A stretch of DNA of 39,396 nucleotides from Verrucomicrobiia bacterium (GTDB taxonomy: Bacteria > Verrucomicrobiota > Verrucomicrobiia > Verrucomicrobiales > DEV007): the NCBI GenBank assembly GCA_020439945.1, contig JAGRPB010000001.1, positions 101,709 through 141,104 on the forward strand, written 5' to 3'. Positions within the stretch are counted from its first letter, which is position 1, and each line of letters opens with the position of its first letter. Positions 16,318-24,451 of this stretch are shown here, in pieces. Under the pieces are notes generated by a model. The model was not told where the DNA came from, did no database searches, and was given only the letters and a program-made list of their open reading frames with translations. The position numbers were made by a program, and so were the translations under genes.

Positions 16318-17655
16318 TCAGCTCTTGGCGTCCTCGTTCTTCTTGGGCTCGCTTTCCCCTTCCTCGATTTTGGGAACCTCGGAACGTGTCACTTCCGAAT
16401 CCGCGTCGGGTTTGAGTTTCTTCCGGTGCAACGGCTTCACCGGCGGCAGCCAGGCCTTGAACGTTTCGCCGTAGATTTCCCAGATCATGAGGAAGAGACC
16501 GCAGATCACGGGCCCGATGATGAAACCGATCACGCCGAACATGAAAATCCCGCCGAGAGTCCCGAGGAGAATCAACAGGTCGGGCATCTCGGCATCCCGG
16601 CCGACGAGGATCGGGCGAAGCACGTTGTCGATCGTGCCGACGACCGCCGCCATGTAGGTGCCGAGAATGACCCCCTTGACCACGTCGCCGGTGGCCAGCA
16701 GGTAGATTACCGCCGGAATCCATACCAGGGCGGTGCCGATACCGGGGACGATGGAAAGAATGACCATGATGGTGCCCCAGAAGGCCGCGCCGCCGATCCC
16801 GGCGACGGCGAAACCGATGCCGCCGAGCGTCCCCTGGATCAGGCCGATGAGCATCGTGCCCTTGATGGTCGCGCGCGTGATCGAGAGGAATCGATCGAGC
16901 ATCAGCTCCTCCTCATCCGGTCCGAGCGGGATGTAGTAGAGGATCTTCTCGAGGATCTTTCTTCCATCGATCAGGAAGAAGAACATCGCGTAGAGCATGA
17001 CGAAGAGGCTGAGAAAGAAACTCGCCGTTCCCGCCGTCATCTTCTGCGCGCTGTTGACGAGGAACTGGCCGGCGGATTGGGCGAGGTTGGCGACGCCGTT
17101 CAGGATCTGATCGCGATCGGGGAGAAAGTCGGCCATGAAAGGAGCCTTCTCCAGCACCCAGTCTTTGGCTTGATTGTAGGAATCGCTTCCGAATTTGTCT
17201 TTGAACCAGGGAAGAATGGTATTCGCGGCTTCGCCATCCGACGTCGGTTCGTCATCGCCCGATTTCGCTTTCCCGATCTCCTGCGTCTCCTCTCCATGCT
17301 GCCCCTCCTGCGGTTTGTCTTCGCCTTCCGCCGCTTCCTTCTGATCCGGAATGATGGACTGGGTGATCTCCACGGCCTGCTTGGCCACGATCCCGACAAA
17401 TCCAGACAAGGGTCCCAATATGAGCAGGATCACGATGAGGATGGTGGCGATTGATGCCGGCGTCTCCCTTCGGCGAAACAGGATCAACAGCCTTCGATAA
17501 ATCGGATACACCATGGCCGTGAAAATTGCGGCCAGGAGCAACGGTTTGAGGAAGGACCAGATCAGGGCGAAGAACAGCGTCGAGATCGCCAGGGCCAGGA
17601 TGATGACGAAGGCGCCTCGGAACTTGGCGCTGCTTTCCGGTTTGTGCTCGCTCAT
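16318..17655 (-). CDS. AI-2E / PerM family membrane transporter
   Basis: A 445-aa protein of the AI-2E family (formerly UPF0118). Hydrophobic segments lie at about residues 14-34, 35-50 and 65-90. A charged loop (about 105-145, rich in Glu, Lys, Gln) and an amphipathic region follow, then four or five more helices in the C-terminal half (GTASFFLSLFVMLYAMFFFLIDG; LIGLIQGTLGGIGFAVAGIGG; LGTLGGIFMFGVIGFIIGPV). Members include TqsA (AI-2 export), PerM and a Na+/H+ antiporter branch, so the substrate is not predictable. No AI-2 synthase (luxS) is present here. It is divergent from the Gfo/Idh gene and convergent with the hydrolase. The weak AAGGGA upstream may be a ribosome site. Confidence 0.88.
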   Translation of the reverse strand: MSEHKPESSAKFRGAFVIILALAISTLFFALIWSFLKPLLLAAIFTAMVYPIYRRLLILFRRRETPASIATILIVILLILGPLSGFVGIVAKQAVEITQSIIPDQKEAAEGEDKPQEGQHGEETQEIGKAKSGDDEPTSDGEAANTILPWFKDKFGSDSYNQAKDWVLEKAPFMADFLPDRDQILNGVANLAQSAGQFLVNSAQKMTAGTASFFLSLFVMLYAMFFFLIDGRKILEKILYYIPLGPDEEELMLDRFLSITRATIKGTMLIGLIQGTLGGIGFAVAGIGGAAFWGTIMVILSIVPGIGTALVWIPAVIYLLATGDVVKGVILGTYMAAVVGTIDNVLRPILVGRDAEMPDLLILLGTLGGIFMFGVIGFIIGPVICGLFLMIWEIYGETFKAWLPPVKPLHRKKLKPDADSEVTRSEVPKIEEGESEPKKNEDAKS

Positions 17656-17763
17656 GATTTGGCTTTTCCCTTACCACAGAACAGAGCGGGAAGGGATCAC
17701 GGAATTGGAAAATTCACGCGAAATTGGAATGGCGGGAAATGGATCGCGCGGTTCGAAAATCAT

Positions 17764-17798
17764 ACCCTGTTGGGTGACGGACCAGACCCGGTTGAGTC
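17764..17798. repeat. Intergenic hairpin repeat, copy C
   Basis: ACCCTGTTGGGT (17764-17775) is identical to part of copy B, and GGTTGAGTC (17790-17798) is identical to part of copy D. GTTGGGT and ACCAGAC can form an imperfect hairpin. It lies between the divergent AI-2E family and Gfo/Idh genes. Confidence 0.6.
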
Positions 17799-17868
17799 AA
17801 TGCGGGGGCGTGATGATGGCTGCCTGAGGGCTTGCCGGTGGAGGTCGGCGCGGGAGAGGATCGATTTC

Positions 17869-19191
17869 ATGAATGGATATTCCCGTCGCCAATTCCTCAA
17901 GCGCGGAGCCGCCATGGCCGGTGGCGGTCTCGCGGCGCCCGCGTTTCTCTCGACCGCGAAGCCGAACGAAAAGATCGCCATCGCCTGCATCGGCGTGGGC
18001 GGCAAAGGCTGGACCGATATGCTGGAAGTCGCACCCGGAAACGAGATCGTGGCCATTTGCGACATCGACGAAGAACGGTTGGCGAAAGCGGCGGTGCGTT
18101 TCGACAAGGCGAAAAAGTTTACCGACTGGCGGAAACTGCTGGAGATGCCGGGAATCGAAGCCGTGACGGTGACGACGCCCGATCACACCCACGCCCCGGT
18201 AACGGCCACGGCGATGGAACTGGGGATTCATTGTTACACCCAGAAGCCGCTCACCCATTCCATCCACGAAGCCCGTCAACTGGCTCGAATCGCGGCCGAG
18301 CATCCGGATCTCGTGACCCAGATGGGCGTCCAGCACCACGCCACCCGGCGCATCAAGACGGCGGTGCACGCGTTGCGTGAGGATCACATCATCGGCAAGG
18401 TGAGCGAGGTGCACGCCTGGACGGATCGACCCATCAATTTCTGGCAACAGGGGATGGATCGGCCGGCACCCGGTGGTGAGCCGCCCGCCACCGTGCATTG
18501 GGATCAGTGGCTCGGCGTGGCGCCGGAACGTCCCTGGGTGAGCGGAGTTTATCACCCTTTCAAATGGCGAGGCTGGTGGGAGTTTGGAACCGGCGTGGCC
18601 GGCGACATGGGTTGTCATTTGCTGGACCCGGTGGTGAATTCTCTCGAACTCGGACCGCCCGCCACGGTTGAGGCCGAGGGACCGCCACCTCATCCTGAAT
18701 CCGGACCCGAATGGTGCCTGGTCCACTACACCTTTCCCGGCACCAGGCACACCACCGATACGCTGAAACTGACGTGGTATGAAGCCGGCAAACAACCATC
18801 GCGGGAACTGTTCCAGGCGCCTCCCGACTGGCCCGGTACCAAAAATGGACTCTTGTTTGTCGGAGAAAAAGGCAACCTCTTCGTCGGATTTCCCGAGATG
18901 CCGGAGCTTTTCCCGAAAGAGAATTTTGCCGATTATCAATGGGCCGATCTCCCGGACCACAATCACTACGAGGAATGGATTCACGCCATCCGCGGCAAAG
19001 GCAAAACGGCGACCCCGTTCGCCTACTCGGGACCGCTGACGGAAACCGTTCTGCTCGGCAATGTGGCTTACCGGACCGGGGCGAAAATCACCTGGGACTC
19101 AAAAAACCTGAAAGTCACCGACGTCTCCGAAGCGAACCAGTTTTTGAAGAGAGAATACCGCAAGGGCTGGGAGGTTCCGTCGCTGGCATGA
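17869..19191 (+). CDS. Tat-exported Gfo/Idh/MocA family oxidoreductase
   Basis: A 440-aa protein. The N-terminus has a twin-arginine signal, SRRQFLKRG (5-13), followed by a hydrophobic stretch. A Rossmann nucleotide-binding motif follows (IACIGVGGKG, 38-47), then the CYTQKPLTHSIHEA block that holds the family's catalytic Lys. The C-terminal substrate domain contains DQWLGVAPERPW and WEFGTGVAGDMGCHLLDP, both typical of the large exported subfamily of Planctomycetes and Verrucomicrobiota. These enzymes usually carry a tightly bound NAD(P) and act on sugars or cyclitols; the substrate is unknown. The start at 17869 is supported by GGAGAGGA 8 nt upstream and by the Tat signal at the very N-terminus. 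It is probably co-directional with asnS, 54 nt downstream. Confidence 0.9.
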   Translation: MNGYSRRQFLKRGAAMAGGGLAAPAFLSTAKPNEKIAIACIGVGGKGWTDMLEVAPGNEIVAICDIDEERLAKAAVRFDKAKKFTDWRKLLEMPGIEAVTVTTPDHTHAPVTATAMELGIHCYTQKPLTHSIHEARQLARIAAEHPDLVTQMGVQHHATRRIKTAVHALREDHIIGKVSEVHAWTDRPINFWQQGMDRPAPGGEPPATVHWDQWLGVAPERPWVSGVYHPFKWRGWWEFGTGVAGDMGCHLLDPVVNSLELGPPATVEAEGPPPHPESGPEWCLVHYTFPGTRHTTDTLKLTWYEAGKQPSRELFQAPPDWPGTKNGLLFVGEKGNLFVGFPEMPELFPKENFADYQWADLPDHNHYEEWIHAIRGKGKTATPFAYSGPLTETVLLGNVAYRTGAKITWDSKNLKVTDVSEANQFLKREYRKGWEVPSLA

Positions 19192-19217
19192 AGCGGATCA
19201 CGAGTCCGCGCTTGTGA

Positions 19218-19245
19218 GCGGGACCGGGGAGTTTTAGTTTCCCGC
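19218..19245 (+). promoter_or_regulatory. asnS: Hairpin with ribosome site in its loop, abutting the asnS start
   Basis: GCGGGA (19218-19223) pairs with TCCCGC (19240-19245), and the ATG begins at 19246. The GGGGAG ribosome site lies in the 16-nt loop. This could modulate initiation, but a 6-bp stem may be chance in GC-rich DNA. Confidence 0.3.
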
Positions 19246-20643
19246 ATGTCTCACAGCTCTCCGGATCGCCCCGAACGTTCACTGGTCAAATCCCTCCTCG
19301 CCGCCGACGGGCCGCGTGAGGAGGTTCGCATCCAGGGATGGGTGAGGACGCGGCGGGACTCGAAGGCGTTTTCCTTTGTGGAGGTCAATGATGGCTCCTG
19401 CCTGAAGGGAATCCAGGTGATTGCGGATGCGGATCTGGCCAACTACGAATCGGAAATCGTTCACATTCGCACCGGCGCCTCGGTGGAGATCGTGGGGGCG
19501 TTGGTGGAGTCGCAGGGCGGGGGACAGGCGTTCGAGATCCAGGCGCGTGATGTGATCGTTCACGGCAATGCCGACGAGGATTTTCCGCTCCAGAAGAAAG
19601 GGCACACCATGGAGTTCCTGCGGTCCATTGCCCACCTGCGGCCACGATCAAATCTCTTCGGCGCGGTGTTTCGGGTGCGCAGTCGGCTGGCCTATGCGAT
19701 TCACCGATTCTTCCAGGAACGCGATTTTGTCTACGTGCACACCCCGATCATCACGGCCAGTGATTGCGAAGGAGCGGGCGAGATGTTCCGGGTGACCACG
19801 CTGAAGGGTGAGGATTTCGCGGCTGGAAATGACGCGAAGGACTTTTTCGACAAGCGCGCCTATCTCACGGTGAGCGGACAGCTCGAAGGGGAGACTTTTG
19901 CCTGCGCGCTGTCGAACATCTACACCTTCGGACCGACGTTCCGGGCAGAGAATTCGCACACGTCGCGACACGCGTCTGAGTTCTGGATGATCGAACCGGA
20001 AATGGCCTTTTGCGACCTCGGCGGCGACATGGACCTGGCCGAAGCAATGATTAAGTTCCTGGTCGAAGATGCGCTCGAGAACTGCGCTGGCGACTTGGAC
20101 TTCTTCGGCAAATTCATCGACAGGGGATTGCACGAGCGGCTTGAGTTCGTTCGCGATCGGGCCTTCGAACGGGTCAGTTATACGGAGGCGGTGGAGATCC
20201 TGCAGAGCAGCGGCGAAAAGTTCGAGTACCCGGTCGAGTACGGTCACAATCTTCAATCCGAGCACGAGCGTTTCCTGACCGAGAAGCACTTCAAGTGTCC
20301 GGTCACGGTTTACAACTACCCGCGCGAGATCAAGCCGTTCTACATGCGGCTCAACGACGACCAGAAAACGGTCGCGGCGATGGATTTGCTCGTTCCCGGG
20401 ATCGGTGAAATCGTCGGAGGCAGCCAGCGCGAAGAACGGCTCGACCTGCTTCAATCGAACCTGGAATCACACGGTCTCTCGGAGGAGGACTACTGGTGGT
20501 ATGTCGACCTGCGTCGCTACGGCACGGTGCCACACGCGGGTTTCGGGCTCGGATTCGAGCGAATGCTGATGTTCGTGACCGGCGTGGCCAATATCCGCGA
20601 CGTGATTCCCTTTCCGCGAGTGCCGGGCTGGGCGGAGTTTTGA
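19246..20643 (+). CDS. asnS: Asparaginyl-tRNA synthetase
   Basis: A 465-aa class IIb synthetase that charges tRNA-Asn with Asn. Residues 25-110 form the OB-fold anticodon-binding domain ([25 protein letters not shown]). The catalytic core shows motif 2 ([21 protein letters not shown] region) and motif 3 ([15 protein letters not shown]). The Asn-type HLRPRSN block and [13 protein letters not shown] separate it from AspRS, which is a distinct gene at 22095-23888. Length is normal. The ATG at 19246 has a GGGGAG site upstream that lies in the loop of a hairpin whose 3' arm touches the start codon (19218-19245). Direct tRNA-Asn charging is therefore available to this organism. Confidence 0.96.
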   Translation: MSHSSPDRPERSLVKSLLAADGPREEVRIQGWVRTRRDSKAFSFVEVNDGSCLKGIQVIADADLANYESEIVHIRTGASVEIVGALVESQGGGQAFEIQARDVIVHGNADEDFPLQKKGHTMEFLRSIAHLRPRSNLFGAVFRVRSRLAYAIHRFFQERDFVYVHTPIITASDCEGAGEMFRVTTLKGEDFAAGNDAKDFFDKRAYLTVSGQLEGETFACALSNIYTFGPTFRAENSHTSRHASEFWMIEPEMAFCDLGGDMDLAEAMIKFLVEDALENCAGDLDFFGKFIDRGLHERLEFVRDRAFERVSYTEAVEILQSSGEKFEYPVEYGHNLQSEHERFLTEKHFKCPVTVYNYPREIKPFYMRLNDDQKTVAAMDLLVPGIGEIVGGSQREERLDLLQSNLESHGLSEEDYWWYVDLRRYGTVPHAGFGLGFERMLMFVTGVANIRDVIPFPRVPGWAEF

Positions 20644-20654
20644 GATGACTATGC

Positions 20655-20778
20655 GTAGCATGGGATTCCAATCCCGTGCACGTCCGGGCGGGATTGAATC
20701 CCGCCCAGCCAAAGCCAATACGGTGAATCGCGGGATACAATCCCACGGGGACATGCACGGCTTGAAAAGCCATGCTAC
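20655..20778. repeat. 124-bp element of two inverted units with terminal repeats and paired hairpins
   Basis: The ends are a perfect 9-bp inverted repeat: GTAGCATGG (20655-20663) and CCATGCTAC (20770-20778). Read inward, each end repeats one layout: an end box, a hairpin, a GTGCAyGTCC box, then a second hairpin. The outer hairpins are GGGATT/AATCCC on the left and GGCTT/AAGCC on the right. The left inner hairpin has a perfect 10-bp stem, GGGCGGGATT/AATCCCGCCC. There is no open reading frame inside. It lies between asnS and the ornithine-cyclodeaminase-family gene, starting 12 nt after the asnS stop. Confidence 0.8.
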
Positions 20779-20855
20779 TGACCATCGCCAAAATCCGGGC
20801 AGGTTTTGGCAGTCGCTGCCGATCGCGACTGGTTCATCGGCAACAGACTATAGGT

Positions 20856-21914
20856 ATGAAGGATCATGCTATTCGCTGCCGGTACCTTTCACAGGAAGAC
20901 CTCCTTCACGCCGGCTGTCTCGATCTTCGCCTGGCCATGGAGGCGGCCGAACACGCGATGACGGCGTTCAAGGCGGGCGATGTCCTGTTTCCCGAAAAAA
21001 TCGTCCAAATCTTCAATCAGGACACCCAGGAACGAATCAACTGTCTGCCGGCGACGTTTGTCCCGGAAAAGGTTTGCGGGGTGAAATGGGTCTCGGTCTT
21101 CCCGCCGAACCCGGTGAAATACGGACTGCAGAATCTCTCGGCGGTCATCATTCTCAGCGAGATCGAGACCGGTTTCCCGATTGCCTTCATGGAAGGCACG
21201 CTCTGCTCCAACATGCGGGTCGGGGCGATGGGTGGGATTGCGGCGAAATACCTGTCACGCGAGGATTCCGAGGTCATCGGTTTCATCGGTTCGGGCGAGC
21301 AGGCCAAGATGCATCTCATCGCGATGAAAACGGTGCGGCCCTCACTGAAAGAGTGTCGCATCGGGGCGAAGACCGAGGCGGAAGAGGCACAGTTCATTCG
21401 GGAAATGTCGGCGCTGCTGCCGCAGATGACTTTCGTCGCCGCTGGAACCGATCTCCAGAAAGCGACCGACGGCGCGGACATCATCGTCACCGCCACCAGC
21501 GCGCAAGCGCCGCTACTGAAAGCGGAATGGATGAAGCCTGGTGCCTTTTACAGTCATGTCGGCGGTTGGGAAGACGAGTACGCCGTGGCCAAGCAATGCG
21601 ACAAGATCGTGACCGATGACTGGGAAACGGTAAAACACCGCACCCAGACGCTAAGCCGGATGTATCAGGACGGTGAACTGGCCGACGAAGACATCCACGC
21701 GAATCTCGTCGATCTCGTCACCGGCGAAAAACCGGGCCGCGAATCAGACGTCGAGCGCACCTATTTCAACGCCGTCGGCCTCGCCTACACGGATGTGGGA
21801 ATTGCCCACGCCATGTTTCAGCGGGCGATGGAAGCCGGCAAGGGAACGGTCCTGACCGTTCAGGAATCGATGATTTTCGAGCACGAAGACCTCAAGGACT
21901 GGGTGCGGCTGTGA
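20856..21914 (+). CDS. Ornithine cyclodeaminase / mu-crystallin family dehydrogenase
   Basis: A 352-aa NAD(P)-dependent enzyme. Residues 1-110 form the dimerisation and substrate domain. MRVGAMGGIAAKYL (near 112-125) is the conserved block before the Rossmann fold, and VIGFIGSGEQAKMHL (near 133-147) is the nucleotide-binding motif. Family members include ornithine cyclodeaminase, alanine and tauropine-type dehydrogenases and SbnB-like enzymes, so the substrate is left open. The ATG at 20856 is chosen over an upstream in-frame ATG at 20772 because that one lies inside the end of the repeat element. A weak AGG precedes the start. It is convergent with aspS across a repeat-bearing gap. Confidence 0.85.
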   Translation: MKDHAIRCRYLSQEDLLHAGCLDLRLAMEAAEHAMTAFKAGDVLFPEKIVQIFNQDTQERINCLPATFVPEKVCGVKWVSVFPPNPVKYGLQNLSAVIILSEIETGFPIAFMEGTLCSNMRVGAMGGIAAKYLSREDSEVIGFIGSGEQAKMHLIAMKTVRPSLKECRIGAKTEAEEAQFIREMSALLPQMTFVAAGTDLQKATDGADIIVTATSAQAPLLKAEWMKPGAFYSHVGGWEDEYAVAKQCDKIVTDDWETVKHRTQTLSRMYQDGELADEDIHANLVDLVTGEKPGRESDVERTYFNAVGLAYTDVGIAHAMFQRAMEAGKGTVLTVQESMIFEHEDLKDWVRL

Positions 21915-21947
21915 ACGAAATTCGGCGCCATCCGTGAAGCCGGACGT

Positions 21948-22037
21948 ATTCGTGTCGATTCGCTCAATTCGAGTGAATTCGTGTTTTCCTGGGTTTAACC
22001 ACGGATTTTCACGAATCAGTCAAATGGCCACGAATTC
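21948..22037. repeat. ATTCG-phased intergenic repeat with inverted ends
   Basis: ATTCG recurs at 21948, 21958, 21967 and 21977, about one helical turn apart. GAATTCGTG (21975-21983) has a perfect inverted partner CACGAATTC (22029-22037). It fills most of the gap between the convergent ornithine-cyclodeaminase-family and aspS genes. No clear terminator with a T-run is seen here. Confidence 0.5.
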
Positions 22038-22094
22038 ATTTCCCGGTCTTTCTCCGAACACACTCCCGTCATGAGACAAGCCTGCTGACTCCCG

Positions 22095-23888
22095 TCATTT
22101 CTTCTCGCCCACGGTCGACTTCACATACAGCTCGCGCAGCTGTTTGAAATCGACTTCCGCCGGGCTGGCGGACATGAGGTCGACGCCCTTGTTGTTCTTC
22201 GGAAAGGCGATGACTTCGCGAATGCTGTCCTCGTAGCAGGCCAGCATGACGAGTCGGTCGAGCCCGAGGGCAATGCCGCCGTGGGGCGGAGCGCCGAACT
22301 GGAAGGCGCTGAGGATGTGACCGAAATTCTCGGCCTGCTCCTCGTCGCTGATGCCCAGCACGGTGAACATCTTCGCCTGAAGATCCTTTTCGTGAATTCG
22401 GAGGCTGCCGCCGCCGAGTTCGTAACCGTTCAGGACCACATCATAGGCTTCGGCCCGAACCTTGCCCCAGTTGGCTTCGTCTTCGAGCAGCGCCACGTCG
22501 TCGGCCTTGGGACGGGTGAACGGGTGGTGAACCGCGTTCCACTTGCCTTCTTCCTCATCGTAGCCGAGCAGGGGAAATTCGGTGACCCAGAGGAAATCGA
22601 GTTCCTCTTCCTTGCCTTCGTAGAGGTTCTGCATGCTGGCGACTTCGAGGCGAAGACGGCCGAGGACTTCGCAGCAGACGGCCCATTGGTCGCAGCCGAA
22701 AAGCACGAGGTCACCTTCCTCGATGCCGAGTTTCTCGGTGAGAGCGGCTTTCTCCTCGTCAGTGAAGAATTTCACGATGGGCGACTTCCATTCGCCACCC
22801 TCGACCTTGATGTAGGCGAGTCCGCCGGCGCCGGCTTCCTTGGCGATCTCTTCGAGGCGCTTGATCTGGCCGGTGGTGACGCAGGCAAATCCCTTGGCGT
22901 TGATGGCGCGGACGGTACCGCCCTTTTCAATCGTTCCGGCGAAAACCTTGAAGGCCGATCCGGCGAAGGCGTCGGAAAAGTCGACGATCTCCATGCCGAT
23001 GCGGCGCTCTGGCTTATCGCTGCCGAACTGGTCCATGGCCTGCTGGTAGGTCAGGCGCGGGAAAGGCGTGGGAACCTCGACGCCGCGCGAAACCTTGAAT
23101 GAAGACGCGAGCAACCCTTCGATCAGAGAAATGATGTCCTCGTCGGTAACGAAGCTGGCCTCGATATCGACCTGGGTGAATTCCGGCTGACGGTCGGCGC
23201 GCAAATCCTCGTCGCGGAAACAGCGGGCGATCTGGAAATACTTCTCGATCCCGGCCACCATCAGCATCTGCTTGTACTGCTGGGGCGCCTGGGGCAGGGC
23301 GTAGAACTTGCCCGGGTTGAGGCGCGCAGGAACGAGGAAATCGCGAGCGCCTTCCGGGGTCGATTTCGACAGGATCGGCGTCTCGATTTCGAGGTAGCCT
23401 TCGGCGTCGAGGTGATCGCGGATCGCCTTGGTGATCTGGTGGCGCTGGCGCAGGTTTTTCGCCATGCGCGGGCGACGCAGGTCGAGATAGCGGTGCTTCA
23501 TCCGCAGGTCCTCGTTGCTCAGTTCCTTGTCGAGCTGGAAAGGCAGAACCTCCGCCTTGTTCAGCACCTTCAGGCCGGTGGCGACCAGTTCGATCTCGCC
23601 CGTAGCGATCGTTTCATTGACGGTAGTCTGGCCCTCGAATTCGGGACGACGATCGACGCGTCCGGTGACTTGGATGACGTCCTCCTGGCGCAGCGCGTGA
23701 CTCAGCTCGGCGGCCTCGGCGTTTTCCTCGGGACGAAAGACGCACTGGGTCACGCCCTCGCGGTCACGCACGTCGATGAAAATGACGCCGTGGTGATCGC
23801 GCTTGGTATTCACCCAACCCACCAGGGTAGCGGTTTCGCCGGCGTGCTCGGGCCGGAGTTCATTGCAGTGATGGGTGCGATACGTCAT
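22095..23888 (-). CDS. aspS: Aspartyl-tRNA synthetase
   Basis: A 597-aa bacterial-type class IIb enzyme. Residues 1-110 form the OB-fold anticodon domain (ATLVGWVNTKRDHHGVIFIDVRDREGVTQ). The catalytic core shows the TPILSKSTPEGARDFLVP block, motif 2 (ARCFRDEDLRADRQPEFTQ region) and motif 3 (GIALGLDRLVMLA). A bacterial GAD insertion domain lies at about residues 295-420. Length matches bacterial AspRS. Since asnS is also present, this enzyme need not make Asp-tRNA-Asn, but its tRNA discrimination cannot be told by eye. The ATG at 23888 is followed directly by the family N-terminus. No Shine-Dalgarno site is visible. Confidence 0.96.
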   Translation of the reverse strand: MTYRTHHCNELRPEHAGETATLVGWVNTKRDHHGVIFIDVRDREGVTQCVFRPEENAEAAELSHALRQEDVIQVTGRVDRRPEFEGQTTVNETIATGEIELVATGLKVLNKAEVLPFQLDKELSNEDLRMKHRYLDLRRPRMAKNLRQRHQITKAIRDHLDAEGYLEIETPILSKSTPEGARDFLVPARLNPGKFYALPQAPQQYKQMLMVAGIEKYFQIARCFRDEDLRADRQPEFTQVDIEASFVTDEDIISLIEGLLASSFKVSRGVEVPTPFPRLTYQQAMDQFGSDKPERRIGMEIVDFSDAFAGSAFKVFAGTIEKGGTVRAINAKGFACVTTGQIKRLEEIAKEAGAGGLAYIKVEGGEWKSPIVKFFTDEEKAALTEKLGIEEGDLVLFGCDQWAVCCEVLGRLRLEVASMQNLYEGKEEELDFLWVTEFPLLGYDEEEGKWNAVHHPFTRPKADDVALLEDEANWGKVRAEAYDVVLNGYELGGGSLRIHEKDLQAKMFTVLGISDEEQAENFGHILSAFQFGAPPHGGIALGLDRLVMLACYEDSIREVIAFPKNNKGVDLMSASPAEVDFKQLRELYVKSTVGEKK

Positions 23889-23937
23889 CGGAGTTCAGGT
23901 TTTGGAGTGAGAGGGAGAGGGGAGGAAAAACGGGGCA

Positions 23938-23965
23938 ACCCTAGTGCGGGAAGGCCGGTGCGCAA
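23938..23965 (-). promoter_or_regulatory. aspS: Weak candidate promoter for aspS
   Basis: On the minus strand TTGCGC (23965-23960) is followed after 16 nt by TAGGGT (23943-23938), about 50 nt before the aspS start. Matches to consensus are partial. It lies just downstream of the rpsU terminator, where an aspS promoter would be expected. Confidence 0.25.
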
Positions 23966-23985
23966 GCAGCGGGGCGGGGCAAATC

Positions 23986-24026
23986 GGAAAGAAAAACGCC
24001 GCCCTGGAGAGACCGGGGGCGGCGTT
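23986..24026 (-). terminator. rpsU: Rho-independent terminator of rpsU
   Basis: On the minus strand AACGCCGCCC (24026-24017) pairs perfectly with GGGCGGCGTT (24004-23995) across a 12-nt loop. TTTCTTTCC follows, giving five T in a row counting the stem end. It lies about 60 nt after the rpsU stop codon. Confidence 0.85.
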
Positions 24027-24087
24027 GATCGGTGAAAGCGTTGGGTCGTTTGTTGCTCAACCTTGGGGCCGTCAGGCGCCGCCGAAA

Positions 24088-24318
24088 TCAATCTTCGGAC
24101 TTGTCCGAATCAGGCTTCGGATCATTCAGGGTGAAACGGAAACGATTCCGGCTGCGCTTCGCTTTGGCGCGAGCCTTGCGCTTGGTGCGCTGAGCCGGGG
24201 TTTCGAAAGCACGCAGTCGACGGATCTCTTCCATGATCCCTTCGGACTCAAGCTTGTTCTTGAGACGCTTCAGGGCGCGATCGATCGACTCTCCTTTTTT
24301 GACATTAACTTCGGGCAT
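24088..24318 (-). CDS. rpsU: 30S ribosomal protein bS21
   Basis: A 76-aa basic protein. MPEVNVKKGESIDRALKRLK opens the family sequence, which continues through EEIRRLRAFETPAQRTKRKARAKAKR; an acidic tail ends it (DPKPDSDKSED). bS21 sits next to the 3' end of 16S rRNA and influences mRNA recruitment. The start codon has no Shine-Dalgarno site; GCCGCCTGT precedes the ATG. A strong promoter (24393-24421), a leader hairpin holding a GGAGGT/ACCTCC pair (24363-24378) and a terminator (23986-24026) frame it as a single-gene unit. The acidic tail extends the protein slightly beyond the usual length of about 65-70 residues. Confidence 0.95.
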   Translation of the reverse strand: MPEVNVKKGESIDRALKRLKNKLESEGIMEEIRRLRAFETPAQRTKRKARAKAKRSRNRFRFTLNDPKPDSDKSED

Positions 24319-24362
24319 ACAGGCGGCTTTCGTTTGTGTTGGTGGTGCGGAAAAACAAGGGG

Positions 24363-24378
24363 GGAGGTGGAAACCTCC
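24363..24378 (-). promoter_or_regulatory. rpsU: rpsU leader hairpin with Shine-Dalgarno and anti-Shine-Dalgarno-like arms
   Basis: On the minus strand GGAGGT (24378-24373), a TTCC loop and ACCTCC (24368-24363) form a 6-bp hairpin. CCCCTTGTTTTTCC follows, which resembles a weak attenuator. The arms resemble the Shine-Dalgarno and anti-Shine-Dalgarno sequences. It lies about 45 nt upstream of the rpsU start. Confidence 0.5.
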
Positions 24379-24392
24379 GGAAAAAGGGCGGG

Positions 24393-24421
24393 AATTTAGG
24401 AGCGAAGCGGGCCGCTGTCAA
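24393..24421 (-). promoter_or_regulatory. rpsU: Sigma70-type promoter of rpsU
   Basis: On the minus strand TTGACA (24421-24416) is a perfect -35 box, followed after exactly 17 nt by TAAATT (24398-24393). Transcription would start near 24386, giving a leader of about 68 nt that contains the hairpin at 24363-24378. Confidence 0.7.
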
Positions 24422-24451
24422 GTGATGACCGGCGGCCCATTTTTCCGTAGT

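Noticed and set aside
16318..17655. Naming the AI-2E family gene as an autoinducer-2 exporter
   Set aside because: The family is functionally mixed and no luxS or other AI-2 gene is visible.
20772..20855. Earlier start for the ornithine-cyclodeaminase-family gene
   Set aside because: The ATG is part of the end box of the repeat element and the added 28 residues do not resemble the family.
24409..24438. Hairpin GGGCCGC/GCGGCCC as terminator of secDF
   Set aside because: On the minus strand no T-run follows; the T-run lies on the plus-strand side, where no gene ends. Its loop also contains the rpsU -35 box.
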